A DNA stretch of 40,068 bases from Nitrospira sp. (GTDB taxonomy: Bacteria; Nitrospirota; Nitrospiria; Nitrospirales; UBA8639), in the NCBI GenBank assembly GCA_011523385.1, contig WTGX01000014.1, positions 1-40,068 of the forward strand, read 5' to 3'. Of this stretch, positions 26,894 through 35,793 are shown piece after piece. The position numbers and the translations under genes are program-made. Numbering within the stretch: the first letter of the stretch is position 1; the number at the start of each line of letters is the position of its first letter. The notes beneath the pieces are model-generated. The model saw nothing but the letters and a program-made list of their open reading frames with translations. It was not told the DNA's origin and made no database searches.

Positions 26894-28375
26894 ATGAAAC
26901 CCGCAAACCGGCATGCTTGGGGAATGAGGCAACGGGTCGGCCTGTATGCGGCGCCCGTGCTGGCGCTCCTGGTGTATCTCAATCCGTTTTCCAGTCTGCC
27001 TCCTGCGGCACATATCCTCTCGGCCATTTTGGTATGGGTCGTGGTCAGTTGGGCCACGGAAGCCATTCCCCTGGCCGTAACGTCATTGATCGGTGCGGCG
27101 TTGTGTATTGCCATGGGTTTGGGGTCGGCCAAGGAAGTGCTGGCGACGTTTGCCCATCCGATCGTTTTTCTCTTTATCGGCAGTTTCTTTTTGGCCGAAG
27201 CCTTTGTGGTGCACGGGCTGGATCGCCGGTTTGCCGTGTGGCTGTTGTCTCGAAAGAGGATCACGGCCAGGCCGGTCGGAATATTCGGGACCATGGGATT
27301 GGCCACCGCTTTCCTGTCCATGTGGATCAGTAACACGGCGGCCGTGGCGATTATGGTGCCGATTGCGCTTGGCCTTCTCTCGACGATCCGCGGGGTCCGG
27401 GAAGAGCCAGGGTCCCATGAGCCCGGGGTGATTCTGTTACTGGCCTATGGCTCGGCGGCCGGGGGGATTGCCACAATGATCGGCACGCCGCCTAATCTCA
27501 TTGGCGTGGGGTTGCTTTCCCAGCAGGCGGGCATTTCCATCTCGTTTTTCGATTGGATGGCTATCGGTCTTCCGCTGGCAGGTGTGCTCTGGTTGGGCAT
27601 TGCCACCGTGCTTTTTTGGCTTCACCCGCTGCCCAAAACGCTCCCGGACCCGGACGGGCATCTTCAGAATCTTTGCCGGCAACAGGAAGGCTGGACACGA
27701 GGCCAAAAGAATACCTGTCTCGCGTTGCTGTTGGCCGTCGCGTGCTGGATCGGGCCCGGGGTGTTGGGGATCGTGTTGGGACGGGATGCCGATCTGGTGA
27801 CGTTCATCAATGCCCGTCTTCCCAAGGAAATGGTGCCGATTTTTGCGGCGGGGCTGCTGTTTGTGTTGCCTGTCGATTTCAAGGCCGGGGAATTTACGTT
27901 GAAATGGACCCAGGCCGCAAACATTAACTGGGGTACGATCCTGTTATTCGGCGGAGGCTTGACGTTTGGACATCTGATGGTGCAAACCCATCTGGCCGAG
28001 ATTATTGGAGAAAGTCTGGTGGCGCTGTTTGGGAGCAACACATTGTGGACCTTGACGGCCGTTGCCATTGGCATGGCGTTGATGATCACGGAGGTTGCTT
28101 CGAATACCGCGTCGACGAGCATGCTCGTTCCCGTGGTCATCTCCATTGCCACCGCGGCCGGGGTCTCCCCGGTTCCCCCGACCTTGGGGATTTGTTTGGG
28201 AGCCAGCCTCGCGTTTATGATGCCGGTCGCGACCGCGCCGAATGCGATTGCCTACGGCACGGGATTCGTCCCGCTTCCGAACATGCTGAGAGCCGGGGTG
28301 TTTTTGAATATCATCGGGGCCGTGCTCGTCTGGTTGACCCTCCGTCTCCTGTGTCCGTTGATGGGGTTCGCATGA
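26894..28375 (+). CDS. DASS (SLC13-type) sodium/anion symporter
   Basis: 493 residues with about 11-12 membrane segments. Both Ser-Asn-Thr substrate/sodium motifs are present: SNTAAVAIMVP near residue 146 and SNTASTSMLVP near 402; the GTPPNLIGVG loop and the pseudo-repeat architecture are typical of DASS transporters. The family imports dicarboxylates, sulfate or phosphate with sodium; which anion cannot be told. It begins eight bases after the PIN toxin stop, on the same strand, probably without functional link. Confidence 0.9.
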   Translation: MKPANRHAWGMRQRVGLYAAPVLALLVYLNPFSSLPPAAHILSAILVWVVVSWATEAIPLAVTSLIGAALCIAMGLGSAKEVLATFAHPIVFLFIGSFFLAEAFVVHGLDRRFAVWLLSRKRITARPVGIFGTMGLATAFLSMWISNTAAVAIMVPIALGLLSTIRGVREEPGSHEPGVILLLAYGSAAGGIATMIGTPPNLIGVGLLSQQAGISISFFDWMAIGLPLAGVLWLGIATVLFWLHPLPKTLPDPDGHLQNLCRQQEGWTRGQKNTCLALLLAVACWIGPGVLGIVLGRDADLVTFINARLPKEMVPIFAAGLLFVLPVDFKAGEFTLKWTQAANINWGTILLFGGGLTFGHLMVQTHLAEIIGESLVALFGSNTLWTLTAVAIGMALMITEVASNTASTSMLVPVVISIATAAGVSPVPPTLGICLGASLAFMMPVATAPNAIAYGTGFVPLPNMLRAGVFLNIIGAVLVWLTLRLLCPLMGFA

Positions 28376-28415
28376 ACGAGAAACCTGTACGCCACGTTAT
28401 CGAAGGGTAAGGACC

Positions 28416-29003
28416 GTGTCGCGAATGAGTCATATCGTCGTAGTGGGCGTTCCGGCAGCGAAGTCTTTCGAGATCCGGCGGGATGGGGTAGGCGTTCGCG
28501 TGGTGGCGGTGGAGAATCTCCAGCAGGTCAAACAAGAGGCTCAAAAGGCACCAATCGATGGGGTGGTGCTTTCGGAAAAGACGGCGAAGGAAGGCCTCAG
28601 TGACTTGCCACACGTCCTCGACGTGTCGAAGACCTTGATCATCTCGGGACCGCCTTCCCTTCAAGCGGCTTTGGATACCATGAAATGGCTCCTCGGCAAA
28701 TTTGATGGGCGGGAAGCCAAGCGCGGATTACAGGCATTCCCGGGTTTGACGCTCGAAGATTACGTCGAGTTGAAGTTCGGCGAGTTTGTGCACACCATGA
28801 AGGCGAGTTCGGCCAAGGGATTGCACGTGACCCTCATCCAGGCCGTGGAACGACCGTTGATCCAACATGCCCTTCATGAAACGAATGGCAACCAAATTCA
28901 AGCCGCGAAGCTTCTGGGCATGAATCGAAACACCCTGCGCAAGAAAATCACGGAATACCACATATCCGTCATGCGCCGTTCCCGCCAAAACACTGAATCC
29001 TGA
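28416..29003 (+). CDS. Fis-type DNA-binding regulator
   Basis: 195 residues, GTG start with a GGTAAGGA Shine-Dalgarno. The N-terminal half (HIVVVGVPAAKSFEIRRDG, DGVVLSEKTAKEG, TLIISGPPSLQAAL) alternates strands and helices like a receiver domain but lacks a clear phosphorylation Asp pattern. The C-terminus has a Fis-type helix-turn-helix: AVERPLIQHALHETNGNQIQ, then AAKLLGMNRNTLRKKI. Such proteins act as nucleoid-associated or response-type regulators. Target genes are unknown. Confidence 0.85.
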   Translation: MSRMSHIVVVGVPAAKSFEIRRDGVGVRVVAVENLQQVKQEAQKAPIDGVVLSEKTAKEGLSDLPHVLDVSKTLIISGPPSLQAALDTMKWLLGKFDGREAKRGLQAFPGLTLEDYVELKFGEFVHTMKASSAKGLHVTLIQAVERPLIQHALHETNGNQIQAAKLLGMNRNTLRKKITEYHISVMRRSRQNTES

Positions 29004-29012
29004 TAACAGCCA

Positions 29013-30377
29013 TCATAATAGACGCGGATTAGAGTCAAAGGTATCTTTCGCCAGATATTCACGAATCAGTTCTACTGACCAGGGCTCCGCTAGTTTGTTG
29101 TTTCCGACGTCTTTGGCGAGTTGATCGACGGAAGCGAAGCTTCCGCTCAGAGACGTTCCGCGCTTCTCGAAAAACTCGGTTCTACTCAGAACCACCGAAA
29201 CGTCATTTGTAGACGCGCGCCATTCGTACGCGATTCCCACGTGCTTCGAAGTACTCCCGCCGTTGTCGAAATAGACGGCTCCGATCGAGCGCAGGGAGGC
29301 AGGTTCGATCTGAAGTCGTAGCTCTTCTTCGATTTCCCGTACAGCACAACGAGTGAGCGGGTCACCGTTGACGGCATCTTCACATCGAACGTGGCCTCCA
29401 GCCCAAATCACGATCTTGTCATGAAGGATGTTATCAACCGTTTTTTCACGTCGGCGAAGCCGAAGCACCTCACCATCCGCATTTCGAATCACGACGATCG
29501 GAAGGGCCTGAACACGTGATTCATCATTTTCAACCGCATCCCTTGGGCGGAAATTGCTCTCGTGATCTTCACGGAAGTACCGGGCCAGCTTCTCTGCTTG
29601 AGAAGCATCAATGAAATTCTTTTCACCGAAGAATTTCGTTACGACTTTCTTGGAACAGGAAAGGATGTTTTCTTCAAGCTGTGCTTCTATCAAACCGAGA
29701 ATGGCTTCAGCGACAACTTCCGCCGTGCGCTCGGGGTTTTCTTTAGTTTCACCATCAGACGTATTGACTGAAAATATCCGAAAATCTTTCCCAAGCTGAT
29801 CAACGCATTCTTCATTAATCTCCTTAATCTGCTGGAGGATCTCAGAATTCATGATGGATCCACCTGTGCCTTCTACGGGAAGTACCCCTTGTTCGCGCTT
29901 CATCGCATCCGATGGCGAGACAAGCATCACAAAAACGGCCGAGATTCGCTTTTTCCAATCATCAATCAAGAGGAATTTTTGAATAAGTTCTCTTTCGTCA
30001 CGACGGATTCTGGAGATTCGCTCCATCATCGTCATCCAACAAATGGAATCAAAGATGCCTCGATCAAGAAAGAGAATTTGGGGATCATCCGGTCGCGGCG
30101 GGTTTTGTGTTTTTTCCAGGATCTGAGCAAGCGTCGTGCAAGCCGTCCAGATATTGAAATTCGCGTGCTTTTTGTCTCGAATCGGGCAAACTGAAGCACG
30201 TTCAACCACCACGTCGGTCCGAAAACCACAACGCTTGAGAAAAGTCTGCACGTGCGTGAGCGTACTGGTCTTGCCCGCCTTTGGAACGCCCGCGAATTCG
30301 ATGACCAGGGGTTTGCGCGCCTTATCAGCAAATTGTTCCGCTGAGCGTTCAGCACGGATTTGAAGATTTGACTTCAT
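29013..30377 (-). CDS. P-loop nucleoside/nucleotide kinase fused to a Nudix hydrolase domain
   Basis: 454 residues, with GGGGG in the leader 10 bases before ATG 30377. Residues 25-38 contain a Walker A (EFAGVPKAGKTS), followed by a thymidylate-kinase-like ILFLDRGIFDSICW (DRG motif) and a long helical region, so the N-terminal half is a kinase-type P-loop NTPase. The C-terminal half (about 285-450) holds a Nudix domain: WAGGHVRCEDA followed by TRCAVREIEEELRL, matching the Nudix box. The combination suggests action on nucleotides or nucleic-acid ends. It lies next to a restriction-modification locus. Both domains look intact; the exact substrate is unknown. Confidence 0.8.
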   Translation of the reverse strand: MKSNLQIRAERSAEQFADKARKPLVIEFAGVPKAGKTSTLTHVQTFLKRCGFRTDVVVERASVCPIRDKKHANFNIWTACTTLAQILEKTQNPPRPDDPQILFLDRGIFDSICWMTMMERISRIRRDERELIQKFLLIDDWKKRISAVFVMLVSPSDAMKREQGVLPVEGTGGSIMNSEILQQIKEINEECVDQLGKDFRIFSVNTSDGETKENPERTAEVVAEAILGLIEAQLEENILSCSKKVVTKFFGEKNFIDASQAEKLARYFREDHESNFRPRDAVENDESRVQALPIVVIRNADGEVLRLRRREKTVDNILHDKIVIWAGGHVRCEDAVNGDPLTRCAVREIEEELRLQIEPASLRSIGAVYFDNGGSTSKHVGIAYEWRASTNDVSVVLSRTEFFEKRGTSLSGSFASVDQLAKDVGNNKLAEPWSVELIREYLAKDTFDSNPRLL

Positions 30378-30778
30378 GTATGCGTGCCCCCTTTATCCTT
30401 GGCTTCGACGGTGCTTGAATATTTATTGACGAGACCTCTTGCGGACTTGATGAAGCTGATGGCTATCTTTTCATGAAAGGGTTTCTTTGGTTTTTGGGGC
30501 AGGGTAAGTCTACCGTTCGGGAAATTGCGATTCAACCCGACCTCGTCTTAGTGATGACATTGCGGTTAGCGGAGAGTATGGCGTTAATAGATGCCCATTC
30601 CAGTTCTAGGGAAGATTGCCGAACACTAAAGCGTGATTCTATGAAACACCATTACCAATGCTGTTTCCACAGTATGCCCGGTAGACAGGTCTTGAAAAAA
30701 CGTATTATATCCGTATAATACGGATATATAACGTACTAACCGTATATAATACGTACATAAAAAGGAGAGCTAAAAAAT
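30378..30778. other. 401-base divergent intergenic region
   Basis: Between the kinase-Nudix gene and the YfbU gene. I see no gene in 30400-30690; an 81-codon plus frame there has no recognisable features. The last 90 bases are very AT-rich and hold the palindromic promoter described separately. Confidence 0.5.
30692..30753 (+). promoter_or_regulatory. Promoter inside a 21-base perfect palindrome, with flanking inverted repeat
   Basis: TTGAAA (30692-30697), 16-base spacer, TATAAT (30714-30719). The -10 is the centre of a perfect 21-base palindrome at 30707-30727 (arms ATATCCGTAT/ATACGGATAT around one A). CGTATTATAT at 30701-30710 and its reverse complement ATATAATACG at 30744-30753 form a second, wider inverted repeat. 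This is a strong candidate operator for the RHH-containing protein encoded downstream. An AAAGGAGAG Shine-Dalgarno follows before ATG 30779. Confidence 0.75.
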
Positions 30779-31486
30779 ATGCAGCTAAAGACCGAGCGTT
30801 TCGAGATGCGACTTGATTCAAGAACTCTAGAGAGAGTAGACGCTTGGCGCGTATGCCAATCGGACCTTCCGTCGCGGGCAGAGGCAATCCGTCGATTGAT
30901 GGGATCTGGGCTGTCCGAGATGGAGAGGAAGCCGCTCAAGCTAAGCGATGGCGAGAAGCTGATCACATTGATGCTCTGCGAGCTTTACAAGCCTCATAAG
31001 ATCGAGGGCGATATTGATCCGTTATTTGTAAAGGAGGCCTTACTAGGGGGCCACTATTGGGGCTTGAAATGGGAATATCCAAGTATCTTCCATGGACATG
31101 AAGACAATAGTGCAACGGTTCATGAAGTTGTCAATGTACTTGATATGTGGTCCTTCCTCGAAGAATCGTACGCGGTGCTATCAAAGAAGGATAAAGATCA
31201 CATTGCGAAAGAGACCGAACCCTTTGGCAAGCGCATAGTATTTCGGGGATTCGACGGGAACAATGAGACCGAACATTTACTCATCGCCAGATTTCTGATA
31301 GACAAACTGGATCGGTTCACTCGATTCAAAGGCCGTGATCTCAACGTACATACGCCGCGTATTCGCGGTTATCAGCGTATGGTGAAGGTCTTTGAGCCAA
31401 TAAGACCGAACCTTGGTCCCGGTAACTTACTAGGGGCGGAAGCAATTATCAAGATTCTCAATGCCCAACGGAATGATGATGTTTAA
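30779..31486 (+). CDS. YfbU-family protein with N-terminal RHH domain
   Basis: 235 residues. Residues 1-45 (TERFEMRLDSRTLERVDAWR, then SRAEAIRRLM) form a ribbon-helix-helix DNA-binding domain. The rest is a YfbU domain: GGHYWGLKWEYPSIFHGHED, NVLDMWSFLEESY, GFDGNNETEHLLIARFLIDK, LDRFTRFKGRDLNVH. YfbU function is not established. The start is set by the ideal AAAGGAGAG Shine-Dalgarno. The palindromic promoter and RHH domain imply autoregulation. It lies 36 bases upstream of the restriction-modification gene, so it may act as its control protein. Confidence 0.85.
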   Translation: MQLKTERFEMRLDSRTLERVDAWRVCQSDLPSRAEAIRRLMGSGLSEMERKPLKLSDGEKLITLMLCELYKPHKIEGDIDPLFVKEALLGGHYWGLKWEYPSIFHGHEDNSATVHEVVNVLDMWSFLEESYAVLSKKDKDHIAKETEPFGKRIVFRGFDGNNETEHLLIARFLIDKLDRFTRFKGRDLNVHTPRIRGYQRMVKVFEPIRPNLGPGNLLGAEAIIKILNAQRNDDV

Positions 31487-31522
31487 CCTAAAGAAAGCCA
31501 AGCTTGAAACAGGTATAGAAAA

Positions 31523-33808
31523 GTGACAGGACGTCTGAAACGAAACCTCCCCAAATTTATACATCATCCACGGCCTACCTACGTTGCGCAGAACGGCGTG
31601 AAACTGAAACGGGAGGACGGCAAGATATGGAGCAGCGTTCGCGGGAAATGGCTCGTCGAAACACCGGAAGAATTTGTCCGGCAGGAATATCTGCTCGTCC
31701 TGTTTCACGAATACGGCTATTGCCTAGAACAGATCGCCGAAGAAGAGGAAGTCACCGGACGAGGTTCTGGGAAGGCCCGAGCCGACTTTGTTATCTGGCG
31801 TTCCACATCAGACAAAGCGGCACGTAAATCACCGCTCATCATTGTTGAATGCAAAGCCGACAACGTAACGATCCAGTCAGAAAATTACGCTCAAGGAGAT
31901 CGCTACGCCCGGTTGACCAATGCGCCTTTCTTTGTCACCCATAACAACACGGAAACGAAGTTCTGGCATGTCCGCAAAGACCGGATGCCAGGCTACTTAG
32001 AAGAGATAGAGGATATTCCTCACGCAGACGCCACCGATCAGCAGGTTGAAGAGCTTCTCACTCGATTGAAGACCTTCAAAGAAGACGAGTTCGCCAATCT
32101 TCTTCACCAGTGCCACAACGTCATCCGAAATCGGGAGAAGAAAGATCCTGTAGCAGCCTTTGACGAAACCGCCAAAATTTTGTTCGTCAAGGTTTTTGTT
32201 GAACGTGAGTTAAAAAGCCGCCAGCGGCGCAAGAACCTGTTTACCGTCGAGTATCTTGAGGATCAGCTTGGAGATAATCCGCTTGAAGACCTGTTCCAAA
32301 AGACGAAGGAGCATTATCGAACGGACCGCATCTTCGCCGAAGATGAGCGTTTGAACCTGAAGCCTGCAACTGGTATTGAGATTGTGCGGCTTCTCGAACG
32401 CTACAATCTCTCCGACACGAGCGAAGACATCAAGGGCATTGCCTTCGAACGCTTTCTTGGCAAGACCTTCCGTGGCGAAATCGGCCAATTCTTTACGCCG
32501 CGTCCAATCGTCGAGTTCATGGTTCGCATGGTCGATCCCAAAGAGGGGGAAGTTATTTGCGACCCGGCCAGCGGCTCTGGAGGATTCTTGATCCGTTTCT
32601 TCGAGATTGTCCGGGAAAAAATTCTTGCCGATGTGGATCGGCAATATCGAGAGTTCCGCAAGCAAATCGAAAGCAGGAAGCGTATGGCGCAGGAGAAGCA
32701 GGCCGAAGCTCTCCGCACCAAGTACGAGGAACTGCAAAAGACCATTGACAAGGACGTTAGTGACTCACGGCTCTGGAATTTGGCGAATCGCTGCATCTAC
32801 GGCACAGACGCGAATGACCGCATGGCCCGCACTAGCAAGATGAACATGATCATGCATGGTGACGGTCACGGTGGGGTGCATCACCATGACGGCTTTCTGA
32901 ATGTCAACGGCATCTTCGAGGGCCGTTTCGACATCATTTTGACCAATCCGCCATTTGGCTCGAGCGTAGAACCTTCTGATACTATCATTGAAGAGCAGGT
33001 CATGCTCCCCAGCGAACTCGAACGCCACTATGCAGGCATCTACGGTGACCACTACCGTGACGCTCTGAGCCGTGTTCGTGCTGCGAAAGGTAAACCCATA
33101 GCCAGCCTGTTCGAGTTGCCGGCTAATAAAGGGAAACGCAAGGTCGGCAAGATCAAGACCGAACTGCTTTTCATTGAACGTTGCCTTGACCTGTTGAAGG
33201 CTGGCGGGCGTCTCGGCATCGTGCTCCCCGAAGGCGTTTTCAACAATCCTTCCCTGGCCTATGTTCGAGAGTTCTGTGAAGACAGAGCTTTCATCCGAGC
33301 TGTCGTGTCCTTGCCACCCGAGACGTTCGTTTCTTCCGGCGCGTCAGTAAAGGCGTCGCTTCTCTTCATGCAGAAGTTTACCAAAGAAGAACAATCCGAC
33401 TTCGACGCAAAGAAGGTTGCCGCCAAACAGGATATCCGCGATAAGTACGCCCCCGAGATTGCCAAGAGAACCGGGGAACTCGAAGCGGCCATTGCCCAGG
33501 CCAAGAAAGACAAGAACGTAGTCCAGCGCAAAGTCCTGCAAGACGAATTGAAGCGGTATCAGCGCGACATTGAAGCAAAGATGCGAGCCGAAGCTCGCTC
33601 CCTGCTCAAATCCCGTTTCCTCTATGCGGTCTTTCTCTACGAAGCCGAGCATGTCGGCATCACCGCTACCGGCGAAACCGACCGCGTACCAAACGAGCTT
33701 TTCTCCGGCAACCACATTCCGGAAGGCATGGAGAAGACCACACTGGAGCTTTATCGGGAGTTTCGGGCAACCCCCAAATTCTTTCTAGCGGTGGCGCCGC
33801 CTGCATGA
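31523..33808 (+). CDS. Fused restriction nuclease-N6-adenine methyltransferase (BcgI-like / type I-like)
   Basis: 761 residues, GTG start. Residues about 50-115 hold an HsdR-N-type PD-(D/E)XK nuclease: Asp88 (ARADFVIW) and Glu109-x-Lys111 (LIIVECKADN). A helical region follows, then the HsdM-like methyltransferase: GQFFTPRPIVEFMVRM, SAM-binding DPASGSGGFLIRFFE near residue 347, and the catalytic NPPF at 475-478. A coiled-coil Lys/Glu segment lies near residues 630-690. No helicase/translocase domain is present. A specificity gene overlaps its end (ATGA). This layout resembles BcgI-type IIB enzymes, where one polypeptide cuts and methylates and a separate S subunit gives specificity. Confidence 0.85.
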   Translation: MTGRLKRNLPKFIHHPRPTYVAQNGVKLKREDGKIWSSVRGKWLVETPEEFVRQEYLLVLFHEYGYCLEQIAEEEEVTGRGSGKARADFVIWRSTSDKAARKSPLIIVECKADNVTIQSENYAQGDRYARLTNAPFFVTHNNTETKFWHVRKDRMPGYLEEIEDIPHADATDQQVEELLTRLKTFKEDEFANLLHQCHNVIRNREKKDPVAAFDETAKILFVKVFVERELKSRQRRKNLFTVEYLEDQLGDNPLEDLFQKTKEHYRTDRIFAEDERLNLKPATGIEIVRLLERYNLSDTSEDIKGIAFERFLGKTFRGEIGQFFTPRPIVEFMVRMVDPKEGEVICDPASGSGGFLIRFFEIVREKILADVDRQYREFRKQIESRKRMAQEKQAEALRTKYEELQKTIDKDVSDSRLWNLANRCIYGTDANDRMARTSKMNMIMHGDGHGGVHHHDGFLNVNGIFEGRFDIILTNPPFGSSVEPSDTIIEEQVMLPSELERHYAGIYGDHYRDALSRVRAAKGKPIASLFELPANKGKRKVGKIKTELLFIERCLDLLKAGGRLGIVLPEGVFNNPSLAYVREFCEDRAFIRAVVSLPPETFVSSGASVKASLLFMQKFTKEEQSDFDAKKVAAKQDIRDKYAPEIAKRTGELEAAIAQAKKDKNVVQRKVLQDELKRYQRDIEAKMRAEARSLLKSRFLYAVFLYEAEHVGITATGETDRVPNELFSGNHIPEGMEKTTLELYREFRATPKFFLAVAPPA

Positions 33809-35136
33809 TTGCACCGACAACAGGAAAAGCTTTCGCCGTTCTGTTTGAAGACCTCAAAAGATGGAGTGTCAATTCTTTCTTCACCACCCAGTGGAAGTGG
33901 CCCTCGGACTTGATTAAACCCCTTACTTCTGGGCTCGAACGGAAGTCAGTAGCCATCGAAAAGATGAGGATTGATCCTAAAGACATTACTCTTGTTTCGC
34001 TCCATTTCGATGGAGAGATGGAACCTCGGGAGGACAGCATTGCTGGTTTCAAGGGTCGCCTATTCCTTGCGGAACCAGGCGACGTCATTTACTCCAAGAT
34101 TGACGTTCGACACGGAGCCATTGGCGTTGTCTCGGACACGCTTCCTCGCATCGCTGTCAGTAGTGAGTTTCCCGTTTACCGCGTACGATCCGAGGTTGCA
34201 CTTCCGCGTTACGTGAAGCTCCTGTTTCAGACGGACGCCTTTCGCCGCCAGATTAATGCCCTAATCAGTGGCACAAGCGGGAGAAAGCGGGTACAGCCTT
34301 CCGATTTGGAAGAAGTTGAAGTCCCGCTTCCGCACCCTGACATTCAACGCACGATTGTGGACTTCTGGCATGAAGCCATAACCGCCGTTGAATCCGCACA
34401 GCAAAAGCTCGCCCAGCCTGTCAACGCCTTGAATGTGCGCTTACTTGAACTCTATCGCAGAGAGTCTTCTCGAGACGTGATTCATTCCCGTTTCTTCGCC
34501 CTTGACTTCAAGGATTTGGCAGCATGGGACGTAAAATCTGGCCGAGCCTCTGCGTTTCGTCTGACGTGTCCATCCTTCCGACCGCTGGGGGATTTTATTG
34601 AAGAAGCAACCGATCTTGTCCGGCCTTTCGACAAACCAGAAAAGAACTGGCCCGTCTATGGGGTAAACAACAAGGAAGGCGTTTTCCTGAACGGGCACCA
34701 GAAGGGTAAGAGCTTCAAGGCAGCCTATAAACGTATCCGCAAAGACTGGTTTTTCCACAATCCAACACGCTGTAACGTCGGTTCGCTTGGGATTGTTCCT
34801 GACGTTCATGGAGATGCCATTACCAGTCCCGAGTATCAAGTCTGGCGCGTGAAGGAGGATGCACGAAGCCCTATACTCCCTGGCTTCCTCGCGGTCCTCA
34901 TTCAGACGTCCTTCTTCATTGACCTGATTCAGTTCAATCGCGTCGGTGCCGTTAAGCAGCGTATGTATACGGAAAATCTTTGCCAGCTTCGGATTCCCTA
35001 CCTTCCCGAATCCGAGCAACGGACATACGCCCAAGCCCGAGAAGAGGCCCTTGCTGACCTCACTTCTGCGAGAGACCGTCTCGCTCAAGCCCGCAAGGAA
35101 GTTGAAGATATGATTCTTGGGATCAAGAAAGTCTAA
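33805..35136 (+). CDS. HsdS-like specificity subunit
   Basis: 443 residues, ATG overlapping the stop of the nuclease-methyltransferase gene. Two target-recognition regions are visible: one with KIDVRHGAIGVVSDTLPRIA and SGTSGRKRVQPSDLEEVEVP, the other with RKDWFFHNPTRCNVGSLGIV and FNRVGAVKQRMYTENLCQLR; each is followed by a helix (VDFWHEAITAVESAQQKL and AREEALADLTSARDRLAQA) of the HsdS spacer type. It should direct the enzyme to a bipartite sequence. Both halves look intact. Confidence 0.88.
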   Translation: MIAPTTGKAFAVLFEDLKRWSVNSFFTTQWKWPSDLIKPLTSGLERKSVAIEKMRIDPKDITLVSLHFDGEMEPREDSIAGFKGRLFLAEPGDVIYSKIDVRHGAIGVVSDTLPRIAVSSEFPVYRVRSEVALPRYVKLLFQTDAFRRQINALISGTSGRKRVQPSDLEEVEVPLPHPDIQRTIVDFWHEAITAVESAQQKLAQPVNALNVRLLELYRRESSRDVIHSRFFALDFKDLAAWDVKSGRASAFRLTCPSFRPLGDFIEEATDLVRPFDKPEKNWPVYGVNNKEGVFLNGHQKGKSFKAAYKRIRKDWFFHNPTRCNVGSLGIVPDVHGDAITSPEYQVWRVKEDARSPILPGFLAVLIQTSFFIDLIQFNRVGAVKQRMYTENLCQLRIPYLPESEQRTYAQAREEALADLTSARDRLAQARKEVEDMILGIKKV

Positions 35137-35160
35137 GTTTGAATTTGGGCATGATATTTA

Positions 35161-35676
35161 ATGATGAAACAGATAGCACTCATTGGTACTAGCCATAAAT
35201 ACCAGAAGGAAGATAAAGACTGCTCGAAGCAAGATGTGCAAGCCTTTAAAGATTTTCTTGAGAAGGCCTGTCGTGTCTACAACATTCGAACCGTGGCCGA
35301 GGAAATGAGCGAGCAAGCCTTAGAAGAAGCGCATCGCAATAATTCGATTCCACAACAAGCAGCAAAGGCTTTATCTCTCAAGCATCTTTTCTGTGATCCT
35401 GACGGAGAACGGCGCGCGCTCCTTGGAATAGAGTATGAAACTGCAATTGATGTGGAGGTGTTCTTTGATCGCGTATCCTGCGATGAAGCTAAACGACGAA
35501 AATGCGAATCACGGACGAAGCGTGAGCTTTACTGGCTTGAACGTCTACAAACGGTACCCGAATCCGAATGGCCCGTTCTATTCATTTGCGGGGCCGACCA
35601 CGTTAAGAGCTTTAAAGGAATTCTCGAAGACAATGGATTCAGCGTAGAAACCATCGCAGACGATTGGTCACCTTGA
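35161..35676 (+). CDS. Hypothetical protein of accessory locus (171 aa)
   Basis: I have seen this kind of protein in accessory regions but know no function. The N-terminus MKQIALIGTSHKYQ, IRTVAEEMSEQALEE, a middle LKHLFCDPDGERRALLGIEY, and the end WPVLFICGADHVKSFKGILE are arranged like strand-His/helix units; the GTSH and GADH motifs are possible metal or catalytic sites and recall TraB/ChaN-type folds, but that is only a guess. It lies 24 bases after the specificity gene on the same strand and so may belong to that locus. Confidence 0.7.
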   Translation: MMKQIALIGTSHKYQKEDKDCSKQDVQAFKDFLEKACRVYNIRTVAEEMSEQALEEAHRNNSIPQQAAKALSLKHLFCDPDGERRALLGIEYETAIDVEVFFDRVSCDEAKRRKCESRTKRELYWLERLQTVPESEWPVLFICGADHVKSFKGILEDNGFSVETIADDWSP

Positions 35677-35749
35677 ATTCCAATAGCACATAAGTCAAGA
35701 AAGTGAAGAAGCGAAACTCAAGCTGAAAAACCATCACAATCCTGATTTC

Positions 35750-35779
35750 TTGACAGGATATGAGAGGCTCCTCTAGCAT
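35750..35779 (+). promoter_or_regulatory. Promoter of tRNA-Val
   Basis: TTGACA (35750-35755), 18-base spacer, TAGCAT (35774-35779). Predicted start about eight bases before the mature tRNA. Confidence 0.65.
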
Positions 35780-35793
35780 ATTTTGTTTGTGAT

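Noticed and set aside
30473-30718. 81-codon ORF upstream of the YfbU gene
   Set aside because: No recognisable features; it runs into the palindromic promoter.
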